Part shown: positions 55,703 to 64,000 of the stretch, piece after piece
Position numbering within the stretch: position 1 is the stretch's first letter
Layout of the letters: each line of letters starts with the position of its first letter
Assembly (NCBI RefSeq): GCF_001707825.1
Contig: NZ_LYBM01000026.1
Location: 1 to 64,000 of the forward strand
Direction: 5' to 3'
Source: Veronia pacifica
Lineage (GTDB): Bacteria > Pseudomonadota > Gammaproteobacteria > Enterobacterales > Vibrionaceae
Length of the DNA: 64,000 nucleotides
Notes under the pieces: generated by a model
What the model saw: only the letters and a program-made list of their open reading frames with translations
Databases searched by the model: none
What the model was told of the DNA's origin: nothing
Program-made: the position numbers and the translations under genes

Positions 55703-56287
55703 ATGAGCAAAAACGTATTAAAACTTCAACATACATTAGAACGCTTGAGTAGTTTGCTCAGGGCAGAGCGCCGAGCTTTTCAGACGAAATGGGGTTTGCT
55801 ACCAGTCCAGTTTGAAGTGTTAAATTATCTTGCATCCTGCAACCGCTTTTCGGGAACATTGATGGCGATCTGCGATTATCTTGGACAAACAAAAGGCTCT
55901 GTATCTCAGACAATTAAGCTTCTGGAGAAGCGGGGTCTAGTGACAAAAGAAGTTGATCCCAACGATAAACGCGTCAGCCGTCTTACCCTCTCGGAGGAAG
56001 GGGGACACATTGTCGAAGAATATAATCAGTCCGGCATGTTGCTGGGACTGGATGAAGAGACGACTTCGAGTACACAGGCCTCAATAGATTCTTTGTTGAA
56101 CCATATAGAGAAGAACATCAGGGTCAAACCTTTTGGCTTCTGCGAAAACTGTCAGTACAACTGTGTTATTTCGGATGATGAATACTATTGTAAGTTAGTA
56201 AAAACCAGTCTAACGCCTGATGATGTAGTGAAAATTTGTGTCGAGTATGAAACTAAAACACAAACAGAGAACCAACAAAGTGGATAG
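55703..56287 (+). CDS. MarR-family regulator with C-terminal cysteine cluster
   Basis: 194 residues. MarR winged helix-turn-helix (LMAICDYLGQTKGSVSQTIKLLEKRGLV, and the wing DPNDKRVSRLTLSEEG at 85-100) followed by an extra C-terminal segment with C147, C150, C154, C163 and C179 (C-x2-C-x3-C-x8-C). That spacing suggests a metal or iron-sulfur site or a thiol switch. It is divergent from the thioredoxin-fold gene, 263 bp apart, and likely controls it. The regulator call is firm; the sensing role is inferred. Confidence 0.85.
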   Translation: MSKNVLKLQHTLERLSSLLRAERRAFQTKWGLLPVQFEVLNYLASCNRFSGTLMAICDYLGQTKGSVSQTIKLLEKRGLVTKEVDPNDKRVSRLTLSEEGGHIVEEYNQSGMLLGLDEETTSSTQASIDSLLNHIEKNIRVKPFGFCENCQYNCVISDDEYYCKLVKTSLTPDDVVKICVEYETKTQTENQQSG

Positions 56288-56315
56288 CATATTAGTGCAT
56301 TAAATTGAATATAAA

Positions 56316-56339
56316 AGCGGTATGTCTACCGCTCTTTAC
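56316..56339 (+). terminator. Weak terminator after marR
   Basis: 7-bp stem AGCGGTA/TACCGCT, 4-base loop, then CTTTAC; short T-run. Confidence 0.45.
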
Positions 56340-56387
56340 ACGAGTCGCTTCCTGCGTTTCCCGCTCTATCTGTGGGTATTACTACTA

Positions 56388-56840
56388 TTAATTTCTTACG
56401 CTAAACGTTATCAAAGCGGTAAATACCAGAATATTCTCTGTATCCGTAACATTGACCGTGACCTGTTTTTCTCCCGACGTTGACCAATCTATATCCTCAG
56501 CTTCAGCAGTAGCAATCAGATCTGTTTTTGCTTTTTTAAGGTATTTAACTGTCATGCCAATGGGGATCCATTTCGCTTTATCCGGGACTGAAACCTCTGC
56601 CATCATCCCGCCCGCCAACTCAGCCATATTACACATTGCAATAGCATGGACTGTTTTGAGGTGATTAGTCACGGCACGACGTTTTTTCATACTGATTATT
56701 GCCTGACCCGGCTTAAGTTCGACGAACTTGGGTTTGATCGTTCGAAAGTAAGGGGCTTGAAAGCAAATCGCCCAGTTAAAAAAAGCTCGGCCCAGAGAAA
56801 ACCCGGAAAGGTAGTTATAGGCTTTAAGGCTCTTACGCAT
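56388..56840 (-). CDS. DUF4442/PaaI-like hotdog-fold protein
   Basis: 150 residues. Hotdog-fold pattern: an N-terminal helix, then RTIKPKFVELKPGQAIISMKKRRAVTNHLKTVHAIAMCNMAELAGG (helix with the HAIAMCN stretch), a VPDKAKWIPIGMTVKYLKKAK strand and closing VTVNVTDTENILVFTALITFSVRN. Matches the DUF4442 thioesterase-like family, probably acyl-CoA thioesterases. Substrate unknown. It ends 100 bp after marR, convergent. Confidence 0.8.
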   Translation of the reverse strand: MRKSLKAYNYLSGFSLGRAFFNWAICFQAPYFRTIKPKFVELKPGQAIISMKKRRAVTNHLKTVHAIAMCNMAELAGGMMAEVSVPDKAKWIPIGMTVKYLKKAKTDLIATAEAEDIDWSTSGEKQVTVNVTDTENILVFTALITFSVRN

Positions 56841-56954
56841 CGAAATTCCCTCTTCTGTGATCTGGTCAGACCACTGTATTGGATAAATAGATGCAACACA
56901 AGTTTATGCTTGATTAGGAAAATGTAGAAAGTTAGTCACGCGCGAAAAAGAAAA

Positions 56955-56973
56955 GCCAGCGATAGATGCTGGC
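56955..56973 (-). terminator. Terminator after the chemoreceptor gene
   Basis: 6-bp stem GCCAGC/GCTGGC, 7-base loop. On the minus strand TTTTCTTTTT follows. Confidence 0.75.
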
Positions 56974-57010
56974 CTTAATTATATTAATGATTTTATATGA
57001 AAAATTCATT

Positions 57011-59014
57011 TTAGACTGTGAATTTATGAACTAACTCACTCTGATTATTCGCCTGTTGGTCAAGCTGTTCACTGGTATCAGACACGGTTTGCATTGCCTC
57101 GTAACTAATATTAGATATTTCGCTAATATGCACTATGTTACGTGCAATCTCCTCTGACGTGGTCGACTGCTCATTCGCGGCAAGCACGATTTGACTAGAC
57201 ATATCGCTGATGCTCAGAATGATTGCCTCAATTTCCTCCATGGCGGAGTTAGCATCTGATGCCTGGCTAATACTGTTGTTCATCTGTTCAACACAATCCT
57301 GCATAACCGTAACAGCTTGCTGGGACTCTGATTGCAATTGACTGATCATCGAGTCAATTTCAGATGTTGCATCTGATGTTCGTTTAGCGAGCACTCTTAC
57401 TTCATCGGCGACGACGGCAAAACCGCGGCCCTGCTCACCAGCTCGTGCAGCCTCGATCGCGGCATTAAGTGCCAGCAGGTTTGTTTGGTCAGCAATATTC
57501 GTGATCACATCAAGAATAGACTCAATACTGGCCGACATTTCTTTGAGCGATGAGACAGCATTTACTGACTGATCGAGACGTTCGGAAAGCTGATGGGTGG
57601 TTGTTATATTTCCAGTCATGACCTTACGACCCTTGGTCGCTGCGTCGCTGACTTCCTTCACTTTTTGTTTAGTCTGGTTTGCACTACTGGCAACGTCTTT
57701 GACTGACTGCTCCATTTGTGTCATGGCTGCAGCGACGGCTGTCGTTTGCGCACGTTGCTCATTAAGATGGGTTTTTGTTGCCTGTGTCGTTGATTGATTC
57801 TGCGCTGCTACTTCAGTTTGTGATTCAGCAGTATCACGAATCTGCGTCAGAATCTCACGGAGTCTCGAAGTAAGGCTGTTTATATACTCACCGAGTTCGC
57901 CAAATTCGTTCTTTTGCTTGATATCAACTTGCTGTGTCATATCGCCATCAGCAAGAGCTTCCAAGGTACGCAATATACTTTTCAGAGGTGCCTTAACGCT
58001 TCTCGCGATACTCCAACCGATAACCATTGTGAGAAGTAGAACAATAGTACCGATAAGCAGTGTGTTCTGCAGACCATTCTTAAAGGCATGATCGGCAGAA
58101 GTAATAGAGCTAGCCATTACACTATTCGCTGCAGCGCGAAAGTCACTCAACAATAGCATTGCACTATCGACATCCTCAGCAAGATTGGCGATGTTCTGAC
58201 TCAGTCGCTGTGAAGATTTCAAATAAGCCTGATGTTGCTGCAGTATTCCACCGTCACGGCTGACATCAACGATAAATTTATCTACATCAGCTTGAAAGCT
58301 CTCTTTTAATTCAGGAAGTTGAGCACTTAAACTACGGAAAGATGAACTGAGTTGCTTAGTGCTTCGGAAGTTCTTTTTCATTGCTTTGGCAACAAAATCA
58401 AGGTCAGAGCTTGCCAGAGCATCAGAGGTCTGAGATTCGGTTTCAGCGAGTTTTTTAAAATATGTTCTGGAAATGATTTTGAGCGTCATGCTGCCTTTTT
58501 CGGCGATCAATTCTTTCATCCCAATCGTTAAAGCTGACTGTTGACGCTGGAAGTCCCTCCGTGCTTTGGCGATCTTTTTTTCTGCTTCTCTTTGGACGTT
58601 AACATTTTCAATCGCCAGTTGAACTTCAGCGAAGTAACGCTCTTTAATTTCATGCAGTGCAGGAAATTTCTCTTTCAAACCCGGTATCGGTTCTGCGCTT
58701 TTTTCGAGGTTTTCAAGGGATTTTTCAAAAGCTATCTGAGCTTCACTAAACCTTTCCAGAGTTTGGCTGGACTGTTCATTGTCGTCATTGGTCAGGTAGT
58801 CGGTAAAAATTTTATTCGCTGCTAATAGGCTAACACTGGTCTGATTGGAGTCCGATACCAAGGGTACTGCCTCTCTGGCAACGATATTAAGTTGCGAATG
58901 GATTTCATCAGATCCTAGGATGTTGATTGTATTTGTTGCTATTAAGCTGGCTGCGAGGACTGCGAAGCCTAGATACATTCTAACGACGACCGAGCCTTTC
59001 TTATTTGAGTTCAT
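57011..59014 (-). CDS. Methyl-accepting chemotaxis protein
   Basis: 667 residues. A first membrane span (residues 11-29) and second span (about 318-337, [19 protein letters not shown]) frame a roughly 285-residue all-helical periplasmic sensor domain of helical-bundle type. HAMP domain follows, then the signalling domain with the conserved hairpin tip [27 protein letters not shown]. No C-terminal CheR-binding pentapeptide. Ligand unknown. It stands alone, with a terminator. Confidence 0.93.
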   Translation of the reverse strand: MNSNKKGSVVVRMYLGFAVLAASLIATNTINILGSDEIHSQLNIVAREAVPLVSDSNQTSVSLLAANKIFTDYLTNDDNEQSSQTLERFSEAQIAFEKSLENLEKSAEPIPGLKEKFPALHEIKERYFAEVQLAIENVNVQREAEKKIAKARRDFQRQQSALTIGMKELIAEKGSMTLKIISRTYFKKLAETESQTSDALASSDLDFVAKAMKKNFRSTKQLSSSFRSLSAQLPELKESFQADVDKFIVDVSRDGGILQQHQAYLKSSQRLSQNIANLAEDVDSAMLLLSDFRAAANSVMASSITSADHAFKNGLQNTLLIGTIVLLLTMVIGWSIARSVKAPLKSILRTLEALADGDMTQQVDIKQKNEFGELGEYINSLTSRLREILTQIRDTAESQTEVAAQNQSTTQATKTHLNEQRAQTTAVAAAMTQMEQSVKDVASSANQTKQKVKEVSDAATKGRKVMTGNITTTHQLSERLDQSVNAVSSLKEMSASIESILDVITNIADQTNLLALNAAIEAARAGEQGRGFAVVADEVRVLAKRTSDATSEIDSMISQLQSESQQAVTVMQDCVEQMNNSISQASDANSAMEEIEAIILSISDMSSQIVLAANEQSTTSEEIARNIVHISEISNISYEAMQTVSDTSEQLDQQANNQSELVHKFTV

Positions 59015-59362
59015 TTCCCTTCCTCCGTCAGCATCTTACTTTGTGAAACGTAAAAACGATGCTGAATGTTGTGTTTTCCATATACTTTTAGAGTAAATTG
59101 TCTGGATCTGGCCGAAATGGTCAAAAATAAAATTCTGGTGATTGGTAGATTACACTACTGATATTTTTGTTATAAGCACCTATCGGCCATTATTTCAGAA
59201 TGTGTAGCTATCTTTTCAGTACAAGTAAAAGTATTTGAACTGCGCTGCAAAATAAGTTTTTTATCACTGTGACTATGAGCTAAAAAACAATGTTCAATAT
59301 TGCTATATCCTTCTTAGACAAGCATAATAAGGGATAAACTCTTAGGCTTATCGGAGCTTGCA
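59015..59362. other. Control region between the chemoreceptor and hinT
   Basis: About 350 bp between divergent genes. AT-rich with no recognised operator or repeat. Confidence 0.4.
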
Positions 59363-59710
59363 TTGGCACAAGACACAGTTTTCAGCAAAATCGTCCGCAG
59401 AGAGATCCCTTCAGATATCCTTTATCAGGACGATTTAGTGACTGCATTTCGAGATATTAATCCTCGGGCTCCCTCTCACGTGCTTATTGTTCCCAATAGA
59501 GAAATACCGACTGTTAATGACATAGAAAATGACGACGAGGCTGCGCTTGGCAGAATGTTTACTGTCGCCCGTAAGCTTGCAAAACAGGAAGGCCTTCAAG
59601 ACGATGGCTACCGCTTAGTTGTCAATTGCAATGCATACGGTGGCCAAGATGTTTATCACCTGCACATGCACCTTGTGGGGGGCAGACCATTAGGCCCAAT
59701 GATGTTGTAA
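59363..59710 (+). CDS. hinT: HIT-family purine nucleoside phosphoramidase
   Basis: 115 residues. The histidine triad HLHMHLVGG is near the C terminus, and [18 protein letters not shown] at the front. Hydrolyses adenosine phosphoramidates. Start is TTG, with GGAG six bases before. It is the first gene of a cluster with ycfL, lpoB and thiK-like genes, as in E. coli. Confidence 0.95.
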   Translation: MAQDTVFSKIVRREIPSDILYQDDLVTAFRDINPRAPSHVLIVPNREIPTVNDIENDDEAALGRMFTVARKLAKQEGLQDDGYRLVVNCNAYGGQDVYHLHMHLVGGRPLGPMML

Positions 59711-59743
59711 CCCCTCTAAGTATGAAATAGAACAGAAAATATA

Positions 59744-61147
59744 ATGCAGAAAACATCTTTTTTTAGGGCGCTGGCATGCGTTTCACTCCTTTTTACTTCT
59801 GGTTGCACAACCCTTTCTGCCAGTGGACTTTTTAGCCATTACTCGGAGGTGATGGGAAACAGTCGCCAGCATGTTGAGATGGGCGAATACGACCTTGCTC
59901 TTGAAAACTTGCCTAATTCACCAGCGGGCGAGGTATTAGACGGCTTTGAGAGGGGCCGTCTCGAGTTGTTAGCGGGTAAGAATGCCGACAGCCAGAATAG
60001 CTTTGAGATTTCAGATGCTATTTTGGTGGAGAACTCAAAGCAGGCAATGCTCAGGCTGTCATCTGGCATGAATCAGGCTGGGTCGTTATTGGTAAACGAC
60101 AGTCTTATTGATTATCAGCCCAGTGATTATGAGCTGGGATTTTTGCATTTATACCGCTCGTTGAATTTTTTGGCACAGAAAGACCTTACCGGAGCCTTAG
60201 TTGAAGTTCGAAGAGCGAATAAGGTTCAGGAAAATGCGAGAAAAATAAGAGAAGAGGAACTGACTGAAGCGGAGAGTGAAGCAACGGAAAATGGCATCGA
60301 TAACCAAAATCTGGGTGTGTTGCTGTCTAGATATCCGAATGCTGGCGCCAAGCTGAGTGAAGTTCAAAATGGCTATTTATTTTATTACTCGGCACTGCTT
60401 TATGAAGCCGAAGGTAACCTGAATGATGCTTTTATCGATTACTCGAGAGCATTAGCTGTTGCTCCCAAAAATGTGCACATTGCCGACGCATTGAAGCGAA
60501 TTGCCAGAAAACAGGGTAGAGGCAGTGATCTGCGCTCTCTTGAAGCCAAATATGGCAAGTTTAAGAAGCCGGGCAAGGATAAAGGACAGGTAGTGATCTT
60601 GAGTGAACAGAATGTGGTTCAGTCCAAGAAGGCACTCCGTTTACCCTTTAGTATGTGGGATGAGAATGGGCAGCCAGCTAATATCACAGTATCTTTGCCT
60701 TACTATCCAGATTTGAGTGTGACACCTCCGCGCAGCATCATGCTGGATGGTCAGTCTGAGAAGCCTCTGTTACTCACTAATGTGAGTGGTATGGCAAATG
60801 CCGCACTAGGTGAACAGATCACCAGCATTGCAATAAGACAGATTGTCAGGGTGCTTGCTAAAGACAGGCTACGAAGAGAAATCAGTAGCCACGATACGTC
60901 AGGCGTCGCGAACTTATTAGCGAATGTTTATAACACAGTCACTGAACAAGCCGACACAAGAAGTTGGCAGACGTTGCCTGATTCAGTAGGGCTTTTCAGT
61001 GATTATATTGATGCAGGGAAACATAATCTGGATATTGGTGGTCAAACTGTCAATATAGAGGTAAAACCAGGTCGGACAACATTGGTCTGGCTGTCACGAC
61101 AAGGGCAAAATGTTGTCCATTGGTATGGAATATTAGGAGAACTTTGA
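59744..61147 (+). CDS. COG3014-type lipoprotein
   Basis: 467 residues. Lipobox LFTSGC at about residues 16-21 (signal peptide MQKTSFFRALACVSLLFTSGC), so the protein is probably anchored in the outer or inner membrane. TPR-like helical repeats are visible in the middle (YFYSALLYEAEGNLNDAFIDYSRALAV). Its C-terminal part is beta-rich (LVVSLPYYPDLSV..). Family COG3014 is uncharacterised and found beside lpoB in vibrios. It overlaps the next gene by one base. Confidence 0.82.
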   Translation: MQKTSFFRALACVSLLFTSGCTTLSASGLFSHYSEVMGNSRQHVEMGEYDLALENLPNSPAGEVLDGFERGRLELLAGKNADSQNSFEISDAILVENSKQAMLRLSSGMNQAGSLLVNDSLIDYQPSDYELGFLHLYRSLNFLAQKDLTGALVEVRRANKVQENARKIREEELTEAESEATENGIDNQNLGVLLSRYPNAGAKLSEVQNGYLFYYSALLYEAEGNLNDAFIDYSRALAVAPKNVHIADALKRIARKQGRGSDLRSLEAKYGKFKKPGKDKGQVVILSEQNVVQSKKALRLPFSMWDENGQPANITVSLPYYPDLSVTPPRSIMLDGQSEKPLLLTNVSGMANAALGEQITSIAIRQIVRVLAKDRLRREISSHDTSGVANLLANVYNTVTEQADTRSWQTLPDSVGLFSDYIDAGKHNLDIGGQTVNIEVKPGRTTLVWLSRQGQNVVHWYGILGEL

Positions 61148-61533
61148 TGCGATATTTGGCAGCCGCGCTATCTGCGGCCATTCTGATTGGTTGTTCTTCC
61201 ACAGACAATCGGGGTATAAGCATAGATAGCAGCAACCAGCATGTTGTTCTGGCAAATTCCAGCTTAGGCAAAGATTTAGAATTTGGGAATGCGCAAGCAA
61301 ATCTGTTAAATGAAAGGTTGAATGCGCAAGTCAGAATTACGAACAAAACTGGACAGGACCAAGCCATTCAGTACAAGTTTGATTGGTATGATGCTCAAGG
61401 ACTAGAGGTAGACAGCGGTAAGTCTCCGTGGCGTCAATTGATTATTTATGCGGGTGATAGCAAAGTGATTTCAGGCATGGCATTGCATCCAGCCGCACGT
61501 GACTTCCGCGTTTCAGTAAGACACCTAGACTAA
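61147..61533 (+). CDS. ycfL: YcfL-family lipoprotein
   Basis: 128 residues beginning MRYLAAALSAAILIGC, with lipobox ILIGC. The YcfL-like beta domain follows (RLNAQVRITNKTGQDQAIQYKFDWYDAQGLEVD), typical DUF1425. It starts on the stop of the previous gene (TGATG), so a start at 61120 is not needed. E. coli ycfL also lies before lpoB. Confidence 0.87.
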   Translation: MRYLAAALSAAILIGCSSTDNRGISIDSSNQHVVLANSSLGKDLEFGNAQANLLNERLNAQVRITNKTGQDQAIQYKFDWYDAQGLEVDSGKSPWRQLIIYAGDSKVISGMALHPAARDFRVSVRHLD

Positions 61534-61564
61534 TCAACAACTTATTACAATATAGGATAGACAA

Positions 61565-62155
61565 ATGAAAAAGAGCGTCATTGCATTGATGGGCGTAGCT
61601 CTGATGATGGGCGGTTGTTCCAACAAAATTAGCTATGGTGATGCCCAGTCTGTTGAGACTAAAACAATTGAATTCGGTTCGACAGACTTACAGAAGATTG
61701 CTGTTGAAATGACTGACAGTATGCTGTCATCAGGTTCAGTTGCAGCAATTACTGCAGCCAAGCGTCCCATCGTCTTCGTCGAGTCCATCAAGAATAAGAC
61801 TGCTGAACACATCGACACTGAATCGATCACAGACAGTATCAGCACCCGTATGCTCAATTCTGGTAAATTCCGCTTTGTTGATATGACTCGTGTTGAAGCT
61901 GTTCGCAAGCAACTTGATTTCCAGAACAACGATGAGTTGGTAAACCCAAACACAGCTGTTCAATTTGGTAAAATGGTCGGTGCTCAGTACATGCTTTACG
62001 GTAACCTATCCAGCATTAACAAGACGGCAGGTCGTGAGCAGGATGTATACTACAAAATGACAATGCGCCTCATGGATCTGGAAACAGGGCTGATTGAGTG
62101 GGCTGACGAAACAGAGATCCGCAAACAATCATCACGCTCAGTTTTGGGTTGGTGA
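61565..62155 (+). CDS. lpoB: Penicillin-binding protein activator LpoB
   Basis: 196 residues. Lipobox MMGGC at about 16-20, then a short linker and the LpoB C-terminal domain with RPIVFVESIKNKTAEHIDTE, MLNSGKFRFVDMTRVEAVRKQL and the final QYMLYGNLSSINK to MRLMDLETGLIEWADETEIRK. Outer-membrane lipoprotein that activates the PBP1B transglycosylase and transpeptidase. The linker is short, as in vibrio homologues. The order ycfL-lpoB-thiK matches E. coli. Confidence 0.9.
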   Translation: MKKSVIALMGVALMMGGCSNKISYGDAQSVETKTIEFGSTDLQKIAVEMTDSMLSSGSVAAITAAKRPIVFVESIKNKTAEHIDTESITDSISTRMLNSGKFRFVDMTRVEAVRKQLDFQNNDELVNPNTAVQFGKMVGAQYMLYGNLSSINKTAGREQDVYYKMTMRLMDLETGLIEWADETEIRKQSSRSVLGW

Positions 62156-62171
62156 TTGGGCTCTGAACTCA

Positions 62172-63107
62172 ATGTCAGAACATAGCTCATCCTCAGGCGA
62201 CAGCTCTAGTGATAGCGCTATGTCGGATGATGCTATGAGACGAGAGATGGCCGCAGTAACGCGTTTACTGCGGCCTTATTTATTGGTAAAAGCGATCACC
62301 CCGTTGGATGGAGGGCTTACCAACTGTTGTTTTAAAGTGATCGATAGTCAAGACAACAAGTACGTTTGGCGCCCAGTGAATCGAGCTTGTGAATTGTTTG
62401 ATATTAAGAGAGCCGCGGAATTTAACGCTCTTGATATTGCTGCCAAGGCTGGCTTGACTGCACCGCCACTATTACTGCTTGAGCAGGGTTTGCTGACACA
62501 CTGGGTAGAGGGTTTACCAGCACAGAACGTGAGTCTTGATGATATGCTTGGTACGTTGGGTAAGCTCCATCAGCTCCCATTACCAGATCGCCACTTTGAC
62601 CATCAGCAGCGTGCGGCACATTACCATCATAAGTTGTTAGAGCTGATAAAGTCCCAATCGGACGATAACTTACCCAAAGATGACGGTATGGCGAAGATTC
62701 AGCAACTCACCGTACTACACGACAGGTTTCTGCAGGCCAAGTCAAAAACAAATATTTCTTCTGCTTTTTGTCATTTTGATTTCGGTGATTACAATCTCAT
62801 TCAGTCCCCCAGCTCTGGACTTAAATTAATAGATTTCGAGTATGCCGCGGCAGGAAACCCCCTGATGGATCTTCTCTTTTTCTGTCGCGCCAACTCGCTC
62901 GATATATATGCGACACTAGAGCGTTACTGTGAACTTAATAATCCCAATGATGCAGATGTCTGGCGAACTGAAATTATCGATCTAACCCCCATTGTTGATT
63001 ATCTAATTATGCTTTGGTTTGAACTTGGATACCGACTATATGGTCTATCTCTTTATAAGGAATCTGCCGAAGCATCATGGATTAAGCTTGAGGAACATTG
63101 GTCATGA
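62172..63107 (+). CDS. ThiK-like phosphotransferase (thiamine/choline kinase)
   Basis: About 311 residues. APH-fold kinase: GGLTNCCFKVIDSQDNKYVWRPV at the front, Brenner motif HFDFGDYNLIQ, LKLIDFEYAAAGNPLMDLLFF. The position after lpoB corresponds to thiK in E. coli, so phosphorylation of thiamine is the first guess; choline/ethanolamine kinase-like is possible. I start at 62172, 17 bp after lpoB; the first 30 residues are Ser-rich and may not be part of the protein. It overlaps the next gene by four bases. Confidence 0.8.
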   Translation: MSEHSSSSGDSSSDSAMSDDAMRREMAAVTRLLRPYLLVKAITPLDGGLTNCCFKVIDSQDNKYVWRPVNRACELFDIKRAAEFNALDIAAKAGLTAPPLLLLEQGLLTHWVEGLPAQNVSLDDMLGTLGKLHQLPLPDRHFDHQQRAAHYHHKLLELIKSQSDDNLPKDDGMAKIQQLTVLHDRFLQAKSKTNISSAFCHFDFGDYNLIQSPSSGLKLIDFEYAAAGNPLMDLLFFCRANSLDIYATLERYCELNNPNDADVWRTEIIDLTPIVDYLIMLWFELGYRLYGLSLYKESAEASWIKLEEHWS

Positions 63108-63976
63108 AGGACATAAAGTCGATAACGACAAGAAACCACAGTTATTTTTTGCACATTATTCTTTTGTCTGCGTTACTTTTTTCGGTCTCTGGCTGCAAAT
63201 ATCGTCTTGCATATAACACTGCTCCTTTCTGGTCTAAATACCTTCTTTCAGACTACATTCCAATGACTAATGAGCAGGAAGAGAAGTTTGAAAGAGACGT
63301 AAACGCCTTCCAAAAATGGCACCGCAAACACGAACTTCCAAATATATACGCACTCCTGGAAGACTTTCAGGCTAATAGCAATAAACCATTAGATTACAAC
63401 CAGATTGTTGAGTACAACGGCCGGGTCAATAAGAGGGTATTGGCGACAATGAAGGGGCTGACACCTGCGCTTGCCTCTTTATTTGCTTCACTCTCGGACC
63501 AGCAGGTAACATATCTTCTCGATAAGATTAATGAAGATATCGAAGAGTCGCGTGAAAAAAGAGCGAAAAGGACCGAGGAAGAGGCCATTTCCCATTGGTC
63601 ATCAAGAATGGAAAAAAGAGCCAAGTTTTGGCTGAAGGATATCGATATTCAGCAACAGAAACTCTTTGATGAAATTGCCGGATATTATTTAGAGATGTTG
63701 CCTTTGTTTGAGGGGATCGCTGACACACGTCTAAACGATTTGAAATTAATGCTTGCATCAAGAAAGCAACCGGGACTGGAAAAAAGAATAGATGCTTACC
63801 TTGAAGATTTGGTAATGATGAAGATTGAAGACCAGCAAGCACTAAAGCTATATAACGTGAGAAGAAATGAAGTCCTCTTTCGAATGGACCGCCATTTATC
63901 TGAGAAGCAACGTGGTAACTTTCGAGAGAATCTCGCAGTATTGTCCAAAGATATTAGTCAACTGATGAAAGACTAA
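63104..63976 (+). CDS. DUF6279-like lipoprotein
   Basis: 290 residues. Signal peptide with lipobox LFSVSGC at about 22-28 (hydrophobic LHIILLSALLFSVSGC), then a charged all-helical domain (KRTEEEAISHWSSRMEKRAKFWLKDIDIQQQKLF). Resembles the DUF6279 lipoprotein family of unknown function, common next to this cluster in vibrios. The start overlaps the previous stop (ATGA), so it is translated with the operon. Ends 24 bp before the window end. Confidence 0.8.
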   Translation: MKDIKSITTRNHSYFLHIILLSALLFSVSGCKYRLAYNTAPFWSKYLLSDYIPMTNEQEEKFERDVNAFQKWHRKHELPNIYALLEDFQANSNKPLDYNQIVEYNGRVNKRVLATMKGLTPALASLFASLSDQQVTYLLDKINEDIEESREKRAKRTEEEAISHWSSRMEKRAKFWLKDIDIQQQKLFDEIAGYYLEMLPLFEGIADTRLNDLKLMLASRKQPGLEKRIDAYLEDLVMMKIEDQQALKLYNVRRNEVLFRMDRHLSEKQRGNFRENLAVLSKDISQLMKD

Positions 63977-64000
63977 CGTGTAATATTTTTTCCTTTTGTA

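Noticed and set aside
1-64000. CRISPR array, tRNA or rRNA genes
   Set aside because: I found no regularly spaced direct repeats and no tRNA cloverleaf or rRNA-like sequence on reading both strands; a tool-based scan would be decisive.

Overview
The window looks like chromosome of a gamma-proteobacterium, most likely a Vibrionaceae member (a Vibrio, Enterovibrio or Grimontia type genome). Several blocks keep the Escherichia coli gene order: uvrY-uvrC-pgsA, ybjL next to grxA, pabB-nudL-(sdaC)-sdaA, and hinT-ycfL-lpoB-thiK. The assignment is inferred from gene order and protein resemblance only; there is no rRNA or tRNA gene to anchor it.

Layout. (1) 1-7.4 kb is a patchwork of accessory genes: an FRG-domain protein, a small broken gene, a cysteine hydrolase facing a GlxA-type AraC regulator, a LysR regulator facing an NTF2-like protein, an S66 LD-carboxypeptidase and an exported protein built from eight exact 11-residue repeats. 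(2) 7.5-34.7 kb is a large purine catabolism locus. Adenine and guanine deaminase and xdhABC (minus strand) take purine bases to urate. PuuD, UraH, UraD, PuuE, Alc and AllA take urate to glyoxylate and urea. Gcl, Hyi, GlxR and a MOFRL-type glycerate kinase take glyoxylate to phosphoglycerate. Two NCS2 permeases import the bases, and a GntR/FCD and a RutR-like TetR regulator sit inside the locus. Two DNA motifs tie it together: a TTGACCG-AG-CGGTCAA inverted repeat before xdhA, resembling RutR operators, and recurring TTGTATACAA-like sites before gcl, puuE, uraH, the permease and gntR. glxR carries a one-base frameshift near its 3' end. An iron alcohol dehydrogenase, a methyltransferase and a small unknown gene are embedded.

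(3) 34.7-41.2 kb is core genome: a GATase1 protein, uvrY-uvrC-pgsA, the YbjL-type transporter and grxA. (4) 41.2-43.8 kb holds a MerR regulator and a short-chain dehydrogenase between two broken fragments of a Y1-type (REP-associated, RAYT-like) transposase, bounded by matching 18-bp inverted sequences. (5) 43.9-59 kb: nfsA, satP, an AT-rich membrane sulfatase-fold gene, sdaA, sdaC, nudL, pabB, class I fumarase, a thioredoxin-fold protein facing a cysteine-rich MarR regulator, a hotdog thioesterase and a chemoreceptor. (6) 59.4-64 kb: hinT followed by a run of lipoprotein genes (COG3014-like, YcfL, LpoB, DUF6279-like) and a ThiK-like kinase, probably one operon concerned with the cell envelope.

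No CRISPR array, tRNA, rRNA or complete insertion sequence was seen.
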